Made by a program: the position numbers and the translations under genes. A DNA stretch of 64,000 bases from Microvirga ossetica (GTDB lineage: Bacteria; Pseudomonadota; Alphaproteobacteria; Rhizobiales; Beijerinckiaceae): assembly GCF_002741015.1 (NCBI RefSeq), contig NZ_CP016616.1, positions 4,311,501 to 4,375,500 on the forward strand, written 5' to 3'. Below the pieces are notes generated by a model, which saw nothing but the letters and a program-made list of their open reading frames with translations, did no database searches and was not told the DNA's origin. Of the stretch, positions 39,708 to 49,723 are shown piece by piece; positions within the stretch are counted from its first letter, which is position 1, and every line of letters begins with the position of its first letter.

Positions 39708-41119
39708 TAGCCGTGTCCTTCCTTCACGAGCGAGCCGGAAATGGCCTTGCGCTCTTTCAAGATCACCGAGGGTTCACGTTCCGAGATCAGGCCGCGCGGA
39801 CGCCACACCATCATCGCCACCATGCCGGCGCCGAAGAGCAGCAGGCGGTATTCGTTCGGATCGAAGCCCGAGCCGAAGATGGATTGCAGGAAGGTCAGGT
39901 TACGCAGAACCTCGGGGCCGCCGACAAGCACGATGGCCGCGATGGCAACGCCGATCTGCGATCCCATGCCGCCGAGCACCACGATGGCCAGGATGATCGC
40001 CGATTCCAGGAAGTTGAAGCTTTCCGGGGAGACGAAGCCCTGGCGGACCGCGAAGAACGAGCCGGCGAAGCCGCCGAACATGGCGCCGATGGCAAACGCA
40101 GTGAGCTTGGTGTTGGTGGTGTTGATGCCGAGCGAGCGGCAGGCGATCTCGTCTTCACGAAGAGCTTCCCAGGCACGGCCGATGGGCAGCCGGCGCAGGC
40201 GCATGGTCACGAAGTTGGTCAGGAGCGCCAGGAACAGGATGAGATAATACAGGAAGATCATCCTGTGCATGCCATTGAACTCGAGCCCGAAGGTCGCCGC
40301 GAACCCGCCTTCGCCCGCCGTGAAGGGCAGGCCGAAGAAGCTCGCGCGCGGGATCGAGGAGATGCCGGCGCCGCCGTTCGTCAGGTCCACCCAGTTGATG
40401 AGAACGAGGCGGACGATCTCGCCGAAGGCGAGGGTGACGATGGCGAGATAATCACCGCGCAGGCGCAGCACCGGGAAGCCGAGGATCATGCCCCAGAAGG
40501 CGGCGAGGATGCCGGCGAGCGGCAGGCAGATCCAGAACGACAGGCCGAACGTGGTCGAGAGTAGGGCGTAGGAATAGGCACCGACCGCGTAGAAGGCGAC
40601 GTAGCCCAGGTCGAGCAGGCCGGCCAGGCCCACCACGATGTTCAGGCCCCATCCCAGCATCACATAAGTGAGGATCAGGATGCCGAGATCGACCCAGTAG
40701 CGCGACTCGTTCAGTCCGCCCTGGATCAGGTAGATCAGGAGCGGAAAGGCCAGCGCGATCCCGAGGAAGAAGGGAATGGCGAACCGCGACACGTGCTGGA
40801 AGGCGCTCGGCGTCGCGCCGACCGGCTCGGTGGCCTGGTGCGCGCTGGGCGTTGCCTTGGTATAGGCCCGTGAGGCCGTGAAGGCGTGCAGCAGGAGGCG
40901 CATGCCGAAGACGATGGCGCAGATGATCGCCACCAGGCCCCAGCGCGGGGTGAGGAAGAGATCGGCGCCGGACTGATCCGTCTTATAGGACAGGATCGGG
41001 ATCGAGAGGCCCAGCATGATCAGCGCGGTCTTGAAGGCGTCCTTGAGGGCCGCGCTCAAGTCGAAGTTCCGCGTGACGGCTTGCGTCTGGTCCGTGGTGG
41101 TGATGGAAGGAGCGTTCAT
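39707..41119 (-). CDS. livM: Branched-chain amino-acid ABC transporter permease LivM
   Basis: This 470-residue permease is longer than usual owing to an N-terminal part of about 130 residues with two or three extra membrane segments. The LivM core starts near [26 protein letters not shown] and includes [38 protein letters not shown] (ATPase-contact loop) and [14 protein letters not shown]. It pairs with LivH. Twelve bases separate it from livH. Confidence 0.94.
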   Translation of the reverse strand: MNAPSITTTDQTQAVTRNFDLSAALKDAFKTALIMLGLSIPILSYKTDQSGADLFLTPRWGLVAIICAIVFGMRLLLHAFTASRAYTKATPSAHQATEPVGATPSAFQHVSRFAIPFFLGIALAFPLLIYLIQGGLNESRYWVDLGILILTYVMLGWGLNIVVGLAGLLDLGYVAFYAVGAYSYALLSTTFGLSFWICLPLAGILAAFWGMILGFPVLRLRGDYLAIVTLAFGEIVRLVLINWVDLTNGGAGISSIPRASFFGLPFTAGEGGFAATFGLEFNGMHRMIFLYYLILFLALLTNFVTMRLRRLPIGRAWEALREDEIACRSLGINTTNTKLTAFAIGAMFGGFAGSFFAVRQGFVSPESFNFLESAIILAIVVLGGMGSQIGVAIAAIVLVGGPEVLRNLTFLQSIFGSGFDPNEYRLLLFGAGMVAMMVWRPRGLISEREPSVILKERKAISGSLVKEGHG

Positions 41120-41131
41120 GCTCGTGGCTCC

Positions 41132-42052
41132 TTAAACCTTCTCGACCTCAGGCCGACCGAGAATACCGGAAGGCATGAAGATCAGGACGATGGCGAGGAT
41201 CGAGAACGCGGCCACATCCTTGTACTCGATGGAGAAATAGGCGGACCAGAAGACCTCGATGAGGCCGATGATCAGCCCGCCCAGCACGGCGCCCGGCAGG
41301 GAGCCGATGCCGCCCAGAACCGCGGCCGTGAAGGCCTTCACACCGGGGACGAAGCCGTCGTTGAAGCTCACCACGCCATAATACAGCAAGTACATCGTGC
41401 CCGCGACCGAGGCGAGGGCGGCGCCGATGACGAAGGTCAGCGAGATCGTCCGGTCCACGTTGATGCCGAGGAGGGCAGCCATCTTGCGGTCCTGCTCGCA
41501 GGCGCGCTGGGCGCGGCCGAGGGAGGTCTTCTGGACGAGATACCAGAAGATCGTCAGCAGCACGGCGGTCACGACCATGATGATGACCTGCTTGTAGGAG
41601 AGGGCGACGTTGTAGCCGCTTTCGCCCTGAAACAGCACGATCACGTCCTGGACCATGGGGGGAGTCGGCTTGTTGCGCGCGCCCTGAGCCACCTGGACGA
41701 AGTTGGACAGGAAGATCGAGACGCCGATGGCCGAGATCAGCGGCGCCAGTCGGAACGAGCCGCGCAGGGGCCGGTAGGCGATCCGCTCGATGGCCCAGCC
41801 CCAGAGGGAGGTGAGCACCATCGCGATGACCAGCACGATGAGCAGCGCCAGCGCGATGGACGAGATCCCGAGCCACGTGGTCAGGATCAGGAAGAAGATC
41901 AGCGAGATGAAGGCCGAGAGCATGAAGACGTCGCCGTGGGCGAAGTTCACCATGCCGATGATGCCGAAGACCATTGTATAGCCAATGGCGATGAGGCCGT
42001 AGATCGACCCTAGAGTCAGCCCATTGATGAGCTGCTGCACGAAGATTTCCAT
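41132..42052 (-). CDS. livH: Branched-chain amino-acid ABC transporter permease LivH
   Basis: This 306-residue permease has eight or so membrane segments, with the family starts LINGLTLGSIYGLIAIGYTM and GMVNFAHGDVFMLSAF and the ATPase-contact loop RAQRACEQDRKMAALLGIN near residue 185. It is the first gene of the minus-strand liv cluster. The 300 bases upstream are shared with the divergent flavin reductase and should hold both promoters. Confidence 0.95.
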   Translation of the reverse strand: MEIFVQQLINGLTLGSIYGLIAIGYTMVFGIIGMVNFAHGDVFMLSAFISLIFFLILTTWLGISSIALALLIVLVIAMVLTSLWGWAIERIAYRPLRGSFRLAPLISAIGVSIFLSNFVQVAQGARNKPTPPMVQDVIVLFQGESGYNVALSYKQVIIMVVTAVLLTIFWYLVQKTSLGRAQRACEQDRKMAALLGINVDRTISLTFVIGAALASVAGTMYLLYYGVVSFNDGFVPGVKAFTAAVLGGIGSLPGAVLGGLIIGLIEVFWSAYFSIEYKDVAAFSILAIVLIFMPSGILGRPEVEKV

Positions 42053-42354
42053 GTCCTACCCTTGCCCCTCTGGAATGGGGTCATTCTTGGGAAACGATGC
42101 AGGAAAGCACGATGCGGGAACATCGCCAAGCCTGACGTAACGTGCGGGCTCTCTAGCAAACGAATTTTCGTTCGACAACTTACCGTTAAGATTCCTATTT
42201 GCGCGATTGATGGAAGAATCGGCAGCTTTTGACCGAATAGGAAGCAGTGGTGTGGCTCGTGCGCGCCTTCCATGAGGTGTCCGGAGAAACCATATGACCG
42301 TCAAGATCCTTGTCCTTGGCGGCAAAAGCGTGGAAGAGGCTAATCCGGAATACC

Positions 42355-42882
42355 ATGTTGAAGTCTCAGGCCTCCCCCGATTCAGCCGTCACTGGCGCCA
42401 CCGGTCCCGATGCCCTTCTCTTCCGGGAGGGCATGAGCCGGGTCGCGGAGGCCGTTCACGTGGTCACGACGGACGGCGCAGCCGGGCGGGCCGGCTTCAC
42501 GGCGACGGCGGTGACCCCGGTAACGGACAGCCCGGCCTCCCTTCTCGTCTGCGTCAACACGGCGTCCCGGTCGGCGCAGGCGCTCTTGGCGAACCGCGTC
42601 TTTTGCGTGAACACCTTGAGCGCTGCCGATCTCGCATTGGCGGACATCTTTTCCGGGCGCACCGGCATCCAGGGGCAGGAGCGGTTCCTCGCCGGAGCGT
42701 GGGAGACACTCGAAACCGGCTCTCCGGCCCTGGCGACGAGCCTCGTCTCCTTCGATTGCCGGATCAGCGATGCCAGGGTCGTCGCCACGCACCACGTCAT
42801 CATCGGCGAGATCGTCTGCATCCGCCTCGGCGAACCGAAGCCGGCCCTGATCTATCGGGGGCGGCACTACCAAGAGCTCTGA
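42355..42882 (+). CDS. Flavin reductase (HpaC/RutF-like)
   Basis: This 175-residue protein is an FMN-binding flavin reductase of the type that feeds reduced flavin to two-component monooxygenases. It shows FREGMSRVAEAVHVVTTDG, AGFTATAVTPVTDSPASLLVCVN, the FCVNTLSAADLALADIF region and the C-terminal HHVIIGEIVCI and YRGRHY. An ATG at 42294 has a better ribosome site (GGAGAAACC) but lies in another frame that soon loses sense; the meaning is unclear. No partner oxygenase is adjacent. Confidence 0.87.
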   Translation: MLKSQASPDSAVTGATGPDALLFREGMSRVAEAVHVVTTDGAAGRAGFTATAVTPVTDSPASLLVCVNTASRSAQALLANRVFCVNTLSAADLALADIFSGRTGIQGQERFLAGAWETLETGSPALATSLVSFDCRISDARVVATHHVIIGEIVCIRLGEPKPALIYRGRHYQEL

Positions 42883-43295
42883 AAGTTGTGGACAGGATTC
42901 AGGACCGGCAATGTCGGTCCGGGAGCGGCTTGAGCTCGGCCGGAATGCCATTGGGCAAGAAAAAGCCCTTCACTGGGGTGAAGGGCTTTGAGGGTCTCGA
43001 AGACCTGGGGGCATTGGCCTTCGTGATGAGCTAATGCCGTTGCGAAAACTTGGTTCCCGACCTCTTTGCGAAATCGTTCCGGCTGCCCCAGCGCAAGGGC
43101 ATTTGCACGCGTGAGCCTTGGCTATGTCCCTTGATCGCGCTCCCTGGCGCCTTATGCTCTTGTGTGACATTGCAACGCGATCCGTCGATCCAAGAGGCAC
43201 GGGATGTCTGCACCACCGAACAGATCCATGGCTATCTTGGCTACACCGCTGAACGCTGCCGGCGCGGCAGGAACTCGCCTGCGGATGCTCGCGCG
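42883..43295. other. Intergenic region with hairpin, no gene seen
   Basis: This 413-base gap lies between the flavin reductase and the HWE kinase. It holds one strong hairpin (next entry). The kinase frame is open upstream to 43050 with non-ATG starts, but that translation lacks PAS-like features. I see no other coding sign. Confidence 0.45.
42957..42989 (-). terminator. Strong hairpin, terminator-like on the minus strand
   Basis: AAAGCCCTTCAC and GTGAAGGGCTTT form a perfect 12-base stem with a TGGG loop. The T-run (TTTTTCTT) is on the minus strand; the plus strand has only TTT. No minus-strand gene lies just upstream of it, so it either ends the flavin reductase mRNA weakly or closes an unseen minus-strand RNA. 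Confidence 0.6.
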
Positions 43296-45182
43296 ATGAA
43301 CGAGATCGTCTTGAAGGACGCGCCGGACCGGCGTTCGGGGTTTCCAAGAGGAACGTCCGAAGCCTCGCGTGGGGGTGAGGCGGCACAGAGCCAGTCGGAC
43401 ATTCCCTATCGTGCGCTCTTCGACGCCATCGACCAGGGCTTCAGCGTCGTCGATCTGATCTTCGACGAAGACGGCCGACCGGTCGACTACGTTTTCGTGG
43501 AGGTCAATCCCGCCTTCGAGGCGCAGACGGGATTGCATGATGCGGTCGGCAGGAGCATGCGCTCGCTTCATCCCGAACACGAGGATCACTGGTTCGAGAC
43601 CTATGGCCGTGTTGCGTTGACCGGCGAGTCAGTGCGGTTCGAGCACGAGGCCTCCGCCCTCGGGCGCTGGTACAACGTCTTCGCCTGCCGTATCGGGGGG
43701 CCGGACAGCCGCCGGGTGGCGATCCTCTTCAGCGACATCACCGCAAGCAAGCGCGCCGAGACGGCCAGCCGGGAAAGCGAGGAGCGTCTCAGGCAGGTGC
43801 AGGAAGCGGCGAGGATCGGCAGCTTCGAATTCGACCGCGCCAGCAATACCGCGATCGCGTCCCCGGAATATCTCGAACTGTACGGCTTACCGGGAGACAT
43901 GTCCGGTTTCTTCTCTTACGATAAATGGGTCGCTCTGGTCCATCCGGAGGATCGGGCAAGGATCGAGGCTGAGACGAGGGCCGCGGTCGCAGATCCCGAC
44001 CGCACCCAGCTCGATTACGAATTCCGGATCGTCCGGGCGGATAACGGCGAGGTGCGCTGGGTGACCGCGCGCACCAAGCTTATCCGCAACGACAAGGGCC
44101 GCTTTCTCCGCTCGCTCGGGGCGCAGTGGGACGTGACCGCGGAAAAGGATGCGGAAGTCGCGCTGCGGAAAAGCGAGGAACGCTATCGGTCCTTCATCGC
44201 GCATAGCACCGAGGGCATCTGGCTGCTGGAATTCGATCCCCCTCTCGATACGTCCTTGCCTGCGGACGAGCAGGTCGAACTCGCATACCGCAACGGTCGC
44301 TTCGTCGATTGCAACGACGCCATGGCGGGAATGTATGGCCTCGCCCATGCGGAAGACCTGATCGGCAAGACCCTCGGGTTTCCGCTGCCCTCCTCGGATC
44401 CCGAGGCGAGAGCCTATCTCGCCGCGGTGGTCCGCAGCGGGTACAATCAGACTGGCGTGGAATCGGCCGAACAGGACTTAGCCGGAAACCGCAAGTATTT
44501 CGACAACAGCATGACCGGGGTCGTCGAGGACGGCGTGCTGCGCCGGCTTTGGGGAATCCAGCGCGACATTACGGAACGCAAGCAGGCCGAAGAACAGCGT
44601 ACGCTTCTCATTCACGAGCTGAATCATCGGGTGAAGAACACCCTGGCTACGGTCCAGTCCCTCGCGACACAGACCCTGCGCACCGCGCCGACCACGCGCG
44701 AAGCGAAGGACGCATTGGAGGGCCGCCTGATCGCTCTGGCACGCGCCCACGACGTGCTGACAAGGGAAAGCTGGGAAGGGGCCGAGCTGAGGGAGATCGT
44801 CGTCGAAACTCTCGCACCTTATTCGGTACGCGGAGAGGATCGCCTGCGGATGCGCGGGCCTGAGGTTCGGCTGTCGCCGCGCATGGCGTTGGCCCTGTCG
44901 ATGGCGCTTCAGGAGCTTGCGACCAATGCGGTGAAATATGGCGCCCTGTCGAATGCCACGGGGACGGTAAACATCGTCTGGGATGTCAAAGCGGCACAGC
45001 CCTCGGATGCGCTTCTTCTGCGATGGGAGGAGCGCGACGGCCCGGCCGTCCAGGCACCCACGCGCCGCGGATTCGGCTCGCGGCTGATCGAGCGCAGCCT
45101 CGCCCGGGAGCTCAACGGCGCGGCGCACATCGAATTCCAGCCGTCCGGTGTCGTGTGCACCCTGGAAGCGCCGCTCGCCTAA
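43296..45182 (+). CDS. PAS-domain HWE-family sensor histidine kinase
   Basis: This 628-residue soluble kinase has three PAS domains (from about residues 38, 170 and 295; each linked by SEERLRQVQEAARIG- and SEERYRSFIAHS-type joints) and an HWE kinase domain. The phospho-acceptor is His444 in HELNHRVKNTLATVQ; the N-box is ALQELATNAVKYGALS and the W-E motif is in LLRWEERDGPAV. HWE kinases often feed light, redox or general-stress pathways, including PhyR. The start at 43296 is moderate; no response regulator is adjacent. Confidence 0.88.
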   Translation: MNEIVLKDAPDRRSGFPRGTSEASRGGEAAQSQSDIPYRALFDAIDQGFSVVDLIFDEDGRPVDYVFVEVNPAFEAQTGLHDAVGRSMRSLHPEHEDHWFETYGRVALTGESVRFEHEASALGRWYNVFACRIGGPDSRRVAILFSDITASKRAETASRESEERLRQVQEAARIGSFEFDRASNTAIASPEYLELYGLPGDMSGFFSYDKWVALVHPEDRARIEAETRAAVADPDRTQLDYEFRIVRADNGEVRWVTARTKLIRNDKGRFLRSLGAQWDVTAEKDAEVALRKSEERYRSFIAHSTEGIWLLEFDPPLDTSLPADEQVELAYRNGRFVDCNDAMAGMYGLAHAEDLIGKTLGFPLPSSDPEARAYLAAVVRSGYNQTGVESAEQDLAGNRKYFDNSMTGVVEDGVLRRLWGIQRDITERKQAEEQRTLLIHELNHRVKNTLATVQSLATQTLRTAPTTREAKDALEGRLIALARAHDVLTRESWEGAELREIVVETLAPYSVRGEDRLRMRGPEVRLSPRMALALSMALQELATNAVKYGALSNATGTVNIVWDVKAAQPSDALLLRWEERDGPAVQAPTRRGFGSRLIERSLARELNGAAHIEFQPSGVVCTLEAPLA

Positions 45183-45202
45183 GCGATCTCAAAGGTCCGC
45201 GG

Positions 45203-46051
45203 CTACCGTCCCCGCGCCGGCCCCGGTGCATAGGGGCTCCATCCGGTGATCTGGACGAACCCGTCGCGGGCAGCCACGACCATGTGCTTGCGGTGCCGGT
45301 GGATGAGGGCGCCGGGCTGGAAGTCGTGGGGCTGCTCCCAGCCGCTGGCCTCCCAGACATAGAGATAGCGGGAATCGACCTGCGCGAAGGCCTCGATGGA
45401 GCCGAAGGCCCGAACGGTGCGCAGCGCATCGCGGACGCTTCCCGTCCAGTCGATGGTTCGCTGCGCCTGCGTTACCCGTGGCCAATAGGTGCCCGCTCCC
45501 TGGGGCCTCGCATCGGCATGGAGGCGGGGCAGGTCGTGCGCCAGGTTCACTGCGACGGCCTTCGCCGCCATCTGGCACTTGGCGAGAAGGGTGTCGTGCG
45601 TTTCCGCGCCGCTGAGCGGAAAGAGTTCCTGCGCCACGATGGCGCCGGTGTCGAAGGACGGTTCGAGAATGTGGGCCGTCATGCCCCATTGCGGAACATC
45701 GTCCAGGACTGCCTGGAAGAGCGGGTAGGGGCCGCGCCCGAGGGGCAGGGGGGAGGGGTGGAAGTTGATGGCGTAGGACAGGTGGCGCTCCCAGCCCGTG
45801 ATCAGCCAGGGATAGCCGGCCACGATCAACGCCTCGCAACCGAGCGCCTTCAGGCCCGCAAGATCGGCGGGGAGGATCCGCGCCATCTGCACCGGCAGCC
45901 GCAGGGATCGGGCGCGTGCAACGGTCGCATCGTTGAAATCGTAGATGCCGTCGCACGGACGGCTGAAGAGTTTGACCGGCTCCCAGCCCTTGGCGAGAAG
46001 CGTCTCGAGGACATCTCCGAGAAAGTCGATTCCGGCGAAGGCAAAGCGCAT
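45203..46051 (-). CDS. Formyltransferase-family protein
   Basis: This 282-residue protein shows the formyltransferase N-domain: FAFAGIDFLGDVLETLLAKG, YDFNDATVARARSLRLPV, IVAGYPWLI, and the catalytic region INFHPSPLPLGRGPYPLFQA near residue 92 with FDTGAIV near 130. These give the Asn-His-Asp set of the family. Its C-terminal part differs from canonical Fmt, so it is probably a paralogue acting on a sugar nucleotide or another amine, not the initiator tRNA. AAGGAG precedes the ATG at 46051 by ten bases. Confidence 0.78.
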   Translation of the reverse strand: MRFAFAGIDFLGDVLETLLAKGWEPVKLFSRPCDGIYDFNDATVARARSLRLPVQMARILPADLAGLKALGCEALIVAGYPWLITGWERHLSYAINFHPSPLPLGRGPYPLFQAVLDDVPQWGMTAHILEPSFDTGAIVAQELFPLSGAETHDTLLAKCQMAAKAVAVNLAHDLPRLHADARPQGAGTYWPRVTQAQRTIDWTGSVRDALRTVRAFGSIEAFAQVDSRYLYVWEASGWEQPHDFQPGALIHRHRKHMVVAARDGFVQITGWSPYAPGPARGR

Positions 46052-46141
46052 TCCCGGCAATCTCCTTGCTCGATGTTCCGCTGAAGGCTCTCTTTCGAGC
46101 AATCAACGCAAGATCGTCAGGATACGCAACCCCACCCTTTA

Positions 46142-46250
46142 GCGCATCGTGCGGAAAAGTGGTTCCGGTTTTCCGCCTCCAGCGATGCGCCAGTCAAGAA
46201 TGGAGCATCGGATGGATCCCAAAAGTGGAATCCACTTTTGGGTCCGATGC
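46142..46250. repeat. Dispersed double-palindrome repeat, copy 2
   Basis: Two adjacent palindromes: GCGCATCG-GCGGAAAAG...CCGGTTTTCCGC...CGATGCGC, then GCATCGGA...CCCAAAAGTGG paired with CCACTTTTGGG.TCCGATGC. The second can fold into a stem of about 20 bases. It shares its plan with 29220-29349 and sits in the 365-base gap between the formyltransferase and usg, which shows no gene. Confidence 0.8.
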
Positions 46251-46416
46251 TTTGGTCCTTCATCCGGAAAAGTGACTATGCCTGCCGGCCGCGCCCTTGC
46301 TGGAACCGGCGAACGCCCGCAAGATCTAGCTTCGAGCATAGGGCAGGAAACCGCCTGTGCCATTGGGGCGGACACCTGCCATCAAGCCTCGCCGGAGCTT
46401 GAGAGAAGGAGTTCGC

Positions 46417-46686
46417 ATGGCATCGAGGGATTTCATCCGCCAGATGGAAGGCTACGGTCTGACGACCGCCAAGATCCTCTACCGGATGCCGGATTATCCA
46501 GCCTTCCTGCAGACCTATATCTGGCAGGAATACGATCTCGCCCCACGCTTTCCCGTGCTGATCGATTTTCTCGAGTTCTGGAAGCGCGAGCTCGCCGGGC
46601 CCCTGCATTCGGTCACGGTGACCCATGCGCAGCTGATCAAGCCCGCGGAGTTCCGCGCCGTTCAGGGCGAGATCAACATTCATTGA
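46417..46686 (+). CDS. usg: Usg family protein
   Basis: This 89-residue protein matches the alphaproteobacterial Usg family: DFIRQMEGYGLTTAKILYRM, PDYPAFLQTYIWQEYDLAPR, FPVLIDFLEFWKRELAGPLH. Its function is unknown; in other alphaproteobacteria it lies near the trp genes, which are not seen here. The start at 46417 is supported by AAGGAG five bases upstream. Confidence 0.9.
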   Translation: MASRDFIRQMEGYGLTTAKILYRMPDYPAFLQTYIWQEYDLAPRFPVLIDFLEFWKRELAGPLHSVTVTHAQLIKPAEFRAVQGEINIH

Positions 46687-46770
46687 CGGGCGGGGCCGCG
46701 AAGCCTTGGCCCCGGCCCTTAACTCGGGTAGAGAGGGCGCCCTGAGCATCCCCGAACCCACTAGGGCTTC

Positions 46771-47367
46771 TTGTTTTCCAACGCGCGCACTTCTCAAATC
46801 CTGCTCGCCCTTGCCTCGCAGCCGGGCGAGCGCCTGACCGTGCGCCAAATCATGTCGGTGCTCCAGGACCGGGCCTTCGCGCTCCTCATCGTCCTGCTCG
46901 GGTTGCCCAACTGCCTGCCCATGCCGCCGCCGATCCCGCTCGTCTGCGGGCTGCTCCTGGCCCTGGTCGCGATCCAGATCGTCTTCGGCCGGGAAGCGCC
47001 CTGGCTGCCGCGCCAGCTCCTGAACCGCTCGGTCGCGCGCACGGATGTGGAACGGGCGGTGGGGCGGGCGATGCCGGCCTTTCGCCGGCTGGAGCGCATT
47101 TCCCGCCCGCGCATGACCTTTCTCGATACGCCGCTGGTCATGCGGCTCATGGGTGCGGTGCTCCTGGTTCTGGCCCTGGGGCTGCTCTTTGCGCCGCCCT
47201 TCGTGGGTCAGATCCCCCTCGGGCTCGCCGTGTGCCTGGTCGGCCTGGGGCTCGTCGAACGCGACGGCCTGGTGATCATCGGCGGCATGGTCATCGGTGC
47301 TATGGGCATGACGCTCAGCCTCGGCTTCGTCTACGCGATCTTCGCCGGGCTCGAGTCGCTGATCTGA
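46771..47367 (+). CDS. exoD: ExoD family membrane protein
   Basis: This 198-residue protein fits the ExoD family, first linked to exopolysaccharide production and alkaline tolerance in rhizobia. It starts with LTVRQIMSVLQDRAFALLIVLLGLPNCLPMPPP (residues 22-54 in pieces), a family hallmark, followed by four membrane segments. TTG at 46771 is the only start after an in-frame stop at 46762, with AGGG upstream. The role in this organism is not clear. Confidence 0.85.
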   Translation: MFSNARTSQILLALASQPGERLTVRQIMSVLQDRAFALLIVLLGLPNCLPMPPPIPLVCGLLLALVAIQIVFGREAPWLPRQLLNRSVARTDVERAVGRAMPAFRRLERISRPRMTFLDTPLVMRLMGAVLLVLALGLLFAPPFVGQIPLGLAVCLVGLGLVERDGLVIIGGMVIGAMGMTLSLGFVYAIFAGLESLI

Positions 47368-47389
47368 GCTGCATCCGGTAATGCACGTC

Positions 47390-47421
47390 GTCACTCCGCG
47401 GCCGCGGCGCCCCGGAGTGAC
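47390..47421. repeat. Short palindrome GTCACTCCG...CGGAGTGAC
   Basis: A nine-base inverted repeat around a GC-rich loop lies between exoD and the convergent PRC-barrel gene. It lacks a T-run and looks like the REP-like palindromes after alaS. Confidence 0.5.
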
Positions 47422-47441
47422 AATGGCACGCGAATCTTCGA

Positions 47442-47912
47442 CTAATCGTTGTCGTCGTCGAATTCCGGCGCCGCCTTGAGCTGATCCACCGGAACATTCA
47501 CGACGATCCGCATGTCGTCGTTCCGAGCAGCAGAGGCGCCTCCGGTCTGGACGGAGCCTGTCGTGGTTGCGTCGGCGGCATTCATCTGGAACGCGCTCAG
47601 GGGCAGAGCTACGGTACGGTCGCCGAGACCCTCTTCGACCTCGATCACGAGGGCGACGATCTTGCCGCTGCGGTCTAGCACCACATCCTCGACGTCGCCG
47701 ATATCCTTGTTGTCGGCGCCGAGCACGTCCGCGTCCATGATCCTGGAGGCCAGCATCTGGCCCGGTTCGAGACGGGTCAGGAAGCCGGGAGCTGCCGACG
47801 AATTCGTCGTGGAGGAGGGCGGGTTCGCTGGCGCAGGCGAGGTCTGGGCCATGGCTGTGGAGGCCATCAGGGCGGAGCAGAGCAATCCGGCCGTCAGTGT
47901 CGTCTTTTTCAT
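47442..47912 (-). CDS. Secreted PRC-barrel domain protein
   Basis: This 156-residue protein has a signal peptide (AGLLCSALMASTAMA) and a low-complexity S/T/P linker, then a PRC-barrel domain (MLASRIMDADVLGADNKDIG, DVVLDRSGKIVALVIEVE). The C-terminus is strongly acidic (EFDDDND). PRC-barrel proteins of this secreted kind are common in Methylobacteriaceae and linked to surface or stress functions without a proven role. Confidence 0.85.
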   Translation of the reverse strand: MKKTTLTAGLLCSALMASTAMAQTSPAPANPPSSTTNSSAAPGFLTRLEPGQMLASRIMDADVLGADNKDIGDVEDVVLDRSGKIVALVIEVEEGLGDRTVALPLSAFQMNAADATTTGSVQTGGASAARNDDMRIVVNVPVDQLKAAPEFDDDND

Positions 47913-47979
47913 GAATTTTCTCCCATGACGTTTTGGTACGGGCTAACGCCGCGGGAGCGACTTGGTTCTTCGGCCGAGC

Positions 47980-48663
47980 TTAGATCAGCCGCAATCCTTT
48001 GAGGCTCGCATGGCCCTCGCGGCCGACGATGATGTGGTCATGGACGGTGATGCCCAAGGGCTTGGCCACCTCGATGATCTCGCGGGTCATCTTGATATCG
48101 GCAGAGGAGGGCGTCGGGTCGCCGGAAGGGTGGTTGTGGACCAGGATCAAGGCGGAGGCCGAGAGTTCGAGGGCGCGTTTGACCACCTCGCGCGGGTAGA
48201 CCGGCGTGTGGTCGATCGTGCCCGATTGCTGCACCTCGTCGGCGATCAGGGCGTTGCGCTTGTCGAGGAAGAGCAGCCGGAACTGCTCCTTGTCCATGAA
48301 GGCCAAGGCGGTGCGGCAATAATCGATCACCGAGGTCCAGGAGGACAGGACGGGCCGCTTGGCCACCTCGCCCCTGGCGAGCCGCCGGGCCGAAGCCTCC
48401 AGGATCTTGAGGTCGGTGATCACGCTCTCGCCGATGCCCTCCACCTCCACCAGCCGTGCGGGAGAAGCCGCCAGCACCTCGGCGAAGGTGCCGAAGCGCT
48501 TGAGCAATTCCTTGGCGATGGGCTTCACGTCCCGGCGTGGGATCGAGCGGAAGAGAACGAGTTCCAGAAGCTCGTAATCGGGAACGGCGTCGCCGCCCAC
48601 CTCCATGAAGCGGGCGCGCAGCCTGTCGCGATGGCCGTGATAATGGGGATTATCGTCGCTCAT
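47980..48663 (-). CDS. radC: RadC family protein (JAB/MPN domain)
   Basis: This 227-residue protein has an N-terminal helix-hairpin-helix-like part ([17 protein letters not shown]) and the JAB1/MPN metal site: [14 protein letters not shown] then [17 protein letters not shown] and [11 protein letters not shown]. RadC was once called a repair protein but its activity is unsettled. The frame opens at TTG 48762, overlapping the map stop; ATG 48663, after a hairpin, with the typical N-terminus [16 protein letters not shown], is preferred. Confidence 0.92.
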   Translation of the reverse strand: MSDDNPHYHGHRDRLRARFMEVGGDAVPDYELLELVLFRSIPRRDVKPIAKELLKRFGTFAEVLAASPARLVEVEGIGESVITDLKILEASARRLARGEVAKRPVLSSWTSVIDYCRTALAFMDKEQFRLLFLDKRNALIADEVQQSGTIDHTPVYPREVVKRALELSASALILVHNHPSGDPTPSSADIKMTREIIEVAKPLGITVHDHIIVGREGHASLKGLRLI

Positions 48664-48758
48664 GCCCGCCTGCGGCCCGTCATCCGTAGCAAAGCTCCGA
48701 GCAGATCTCGGAGCATCATTGTTACGTTGTAGGCTTGAAGCGGTGCCGCAGGCTAGTG

Positions 48759-49580
48759 TCAAGCTGCCGCGTAAGGTGGCTTGTCCAGGCCCTTCGGCGA
48801 GAAGGTGAAGACCTCGACGCCGGTCTCCGTCACGCCGACCGTGTGCTCGAACTGGGCCGAGAGCGAGCGGTCGCGGGTCACGGCGGTCCAGCCGTCGGAG
48901 AGCACTTTCACCTGGGGGCGACCCAGATTGATCATGGGCTCGATGGTGAAGAGCATGCCGGGCTTAAGCTCCACGTTATAGGCCGGCTCAACGTAGTGAA
49001 GGATCGTCGGCGAATCGTGGAACACGCGCCCGAGGCCGTGGCCGCAGAAGTCCCGCACCACCGAGCAGCGCTCCGCCTCGGCATAGGACTGGATCGCCTC
49101 GCCGATGTCGTTGGTGGTCGCACCCGGCTTCACCGCGGCGATGCCACGCATCAGGCATTCATAGGTGATCTCGCACAGGCGCTGGGCCCGGCGCGGCACC
49201 TCGCCGACATAGTACATCCGGCTCGAATCCCCGTGCCACCCGTCGAGGATGAGGGTGACGTCGATGTTCATGATGTCCCCATCGCGCAGGGGCTTGTCGT
49301 TGGGAATGCCGTGGCAGACCACGTGGTTGATCGAGGTGCAGATCGTCTTCGTGTAGCCGCGGTAATGCAGGCAGGCCGGATAGGCGCCATGGTCGCGGAT
49401 GAAGTCGAAGGCCAGCTTGTCTAAAAATTCCGTCGTGACGCCGGGCTTCACGTAGTCGATCAGCATGTCGAGGCATTCGGCCGTCATGCGGCACACGCGG
49501 CGCATGGCCTCGAAGGCCTCCGGCCCGTGACGCGGGATCTCCGCGGCGCGCTTGCGCTCGACGATGTCGGTTTCGGTCAT
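48759..49580 (-). CDS. map: Type I methionine aminopeptidase
   Basis: Map removes the initiator methionine. The 273-residue enzyme carries the metal ligands Asp in [15 protein letters not shown] and DSSRMYYVG, His in [12 protein letters not shown], and Glu in [10 protein letters not shown] and [30 protein letters not shown] is the substrate loop. AAGGA lies six bases before the ATG at 49580; an upstream ATG at 49685 gives no family sequence. radC follows, as in many alphaproteobacteria. Confidence 0.96.
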   Translation of the reverse strand: MTETDIVERKRAAEIPRHGPEAFEAMRRVCRMTAECLDMLIDYVKPGVTTEFLDKLAFDFIRDHGAYPACLHYRGYTKTICTSINHVVCHGIPNDKPLRDGDIMNIDVTLILDGWHGDSSRMYYVGEVPRRAQRLCEITYECLMRGIAAVKPGATTNDIGEAIQSYAEAERCSVVRDFCGHGLGRVFHDSPTILHYVEPAYNVELKPGMLFTIEPMINLGRPQVKVLSDGWTAVTRDRSLSAQFEHTVGVTETGVEVFTFSPKGLDKPPYAAA

Positions 49581-49723
49581 AGTCGGTCCTTGATCTGATG
49601 CCCGGAATGTAAGGATCGCCGCGCGAGACGCAAGCAAAGACCTCATGCCCCGCTTGCGATTGGCGCCCGAGGGTGTCATGAGCAACCCTGTTCATCCAAT
49701 TCGCGGGTTCGGATTCCTCGGTA

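Noticed and set aside
42294..43034. Plus-strand frame starting at an ATG with a good ribosome site before the flavin reductase
   Set aside because: After about 25 codons it reads as frame-shifted flavin reductase (R/G/H-rich). It could be a short leader but I see no support.
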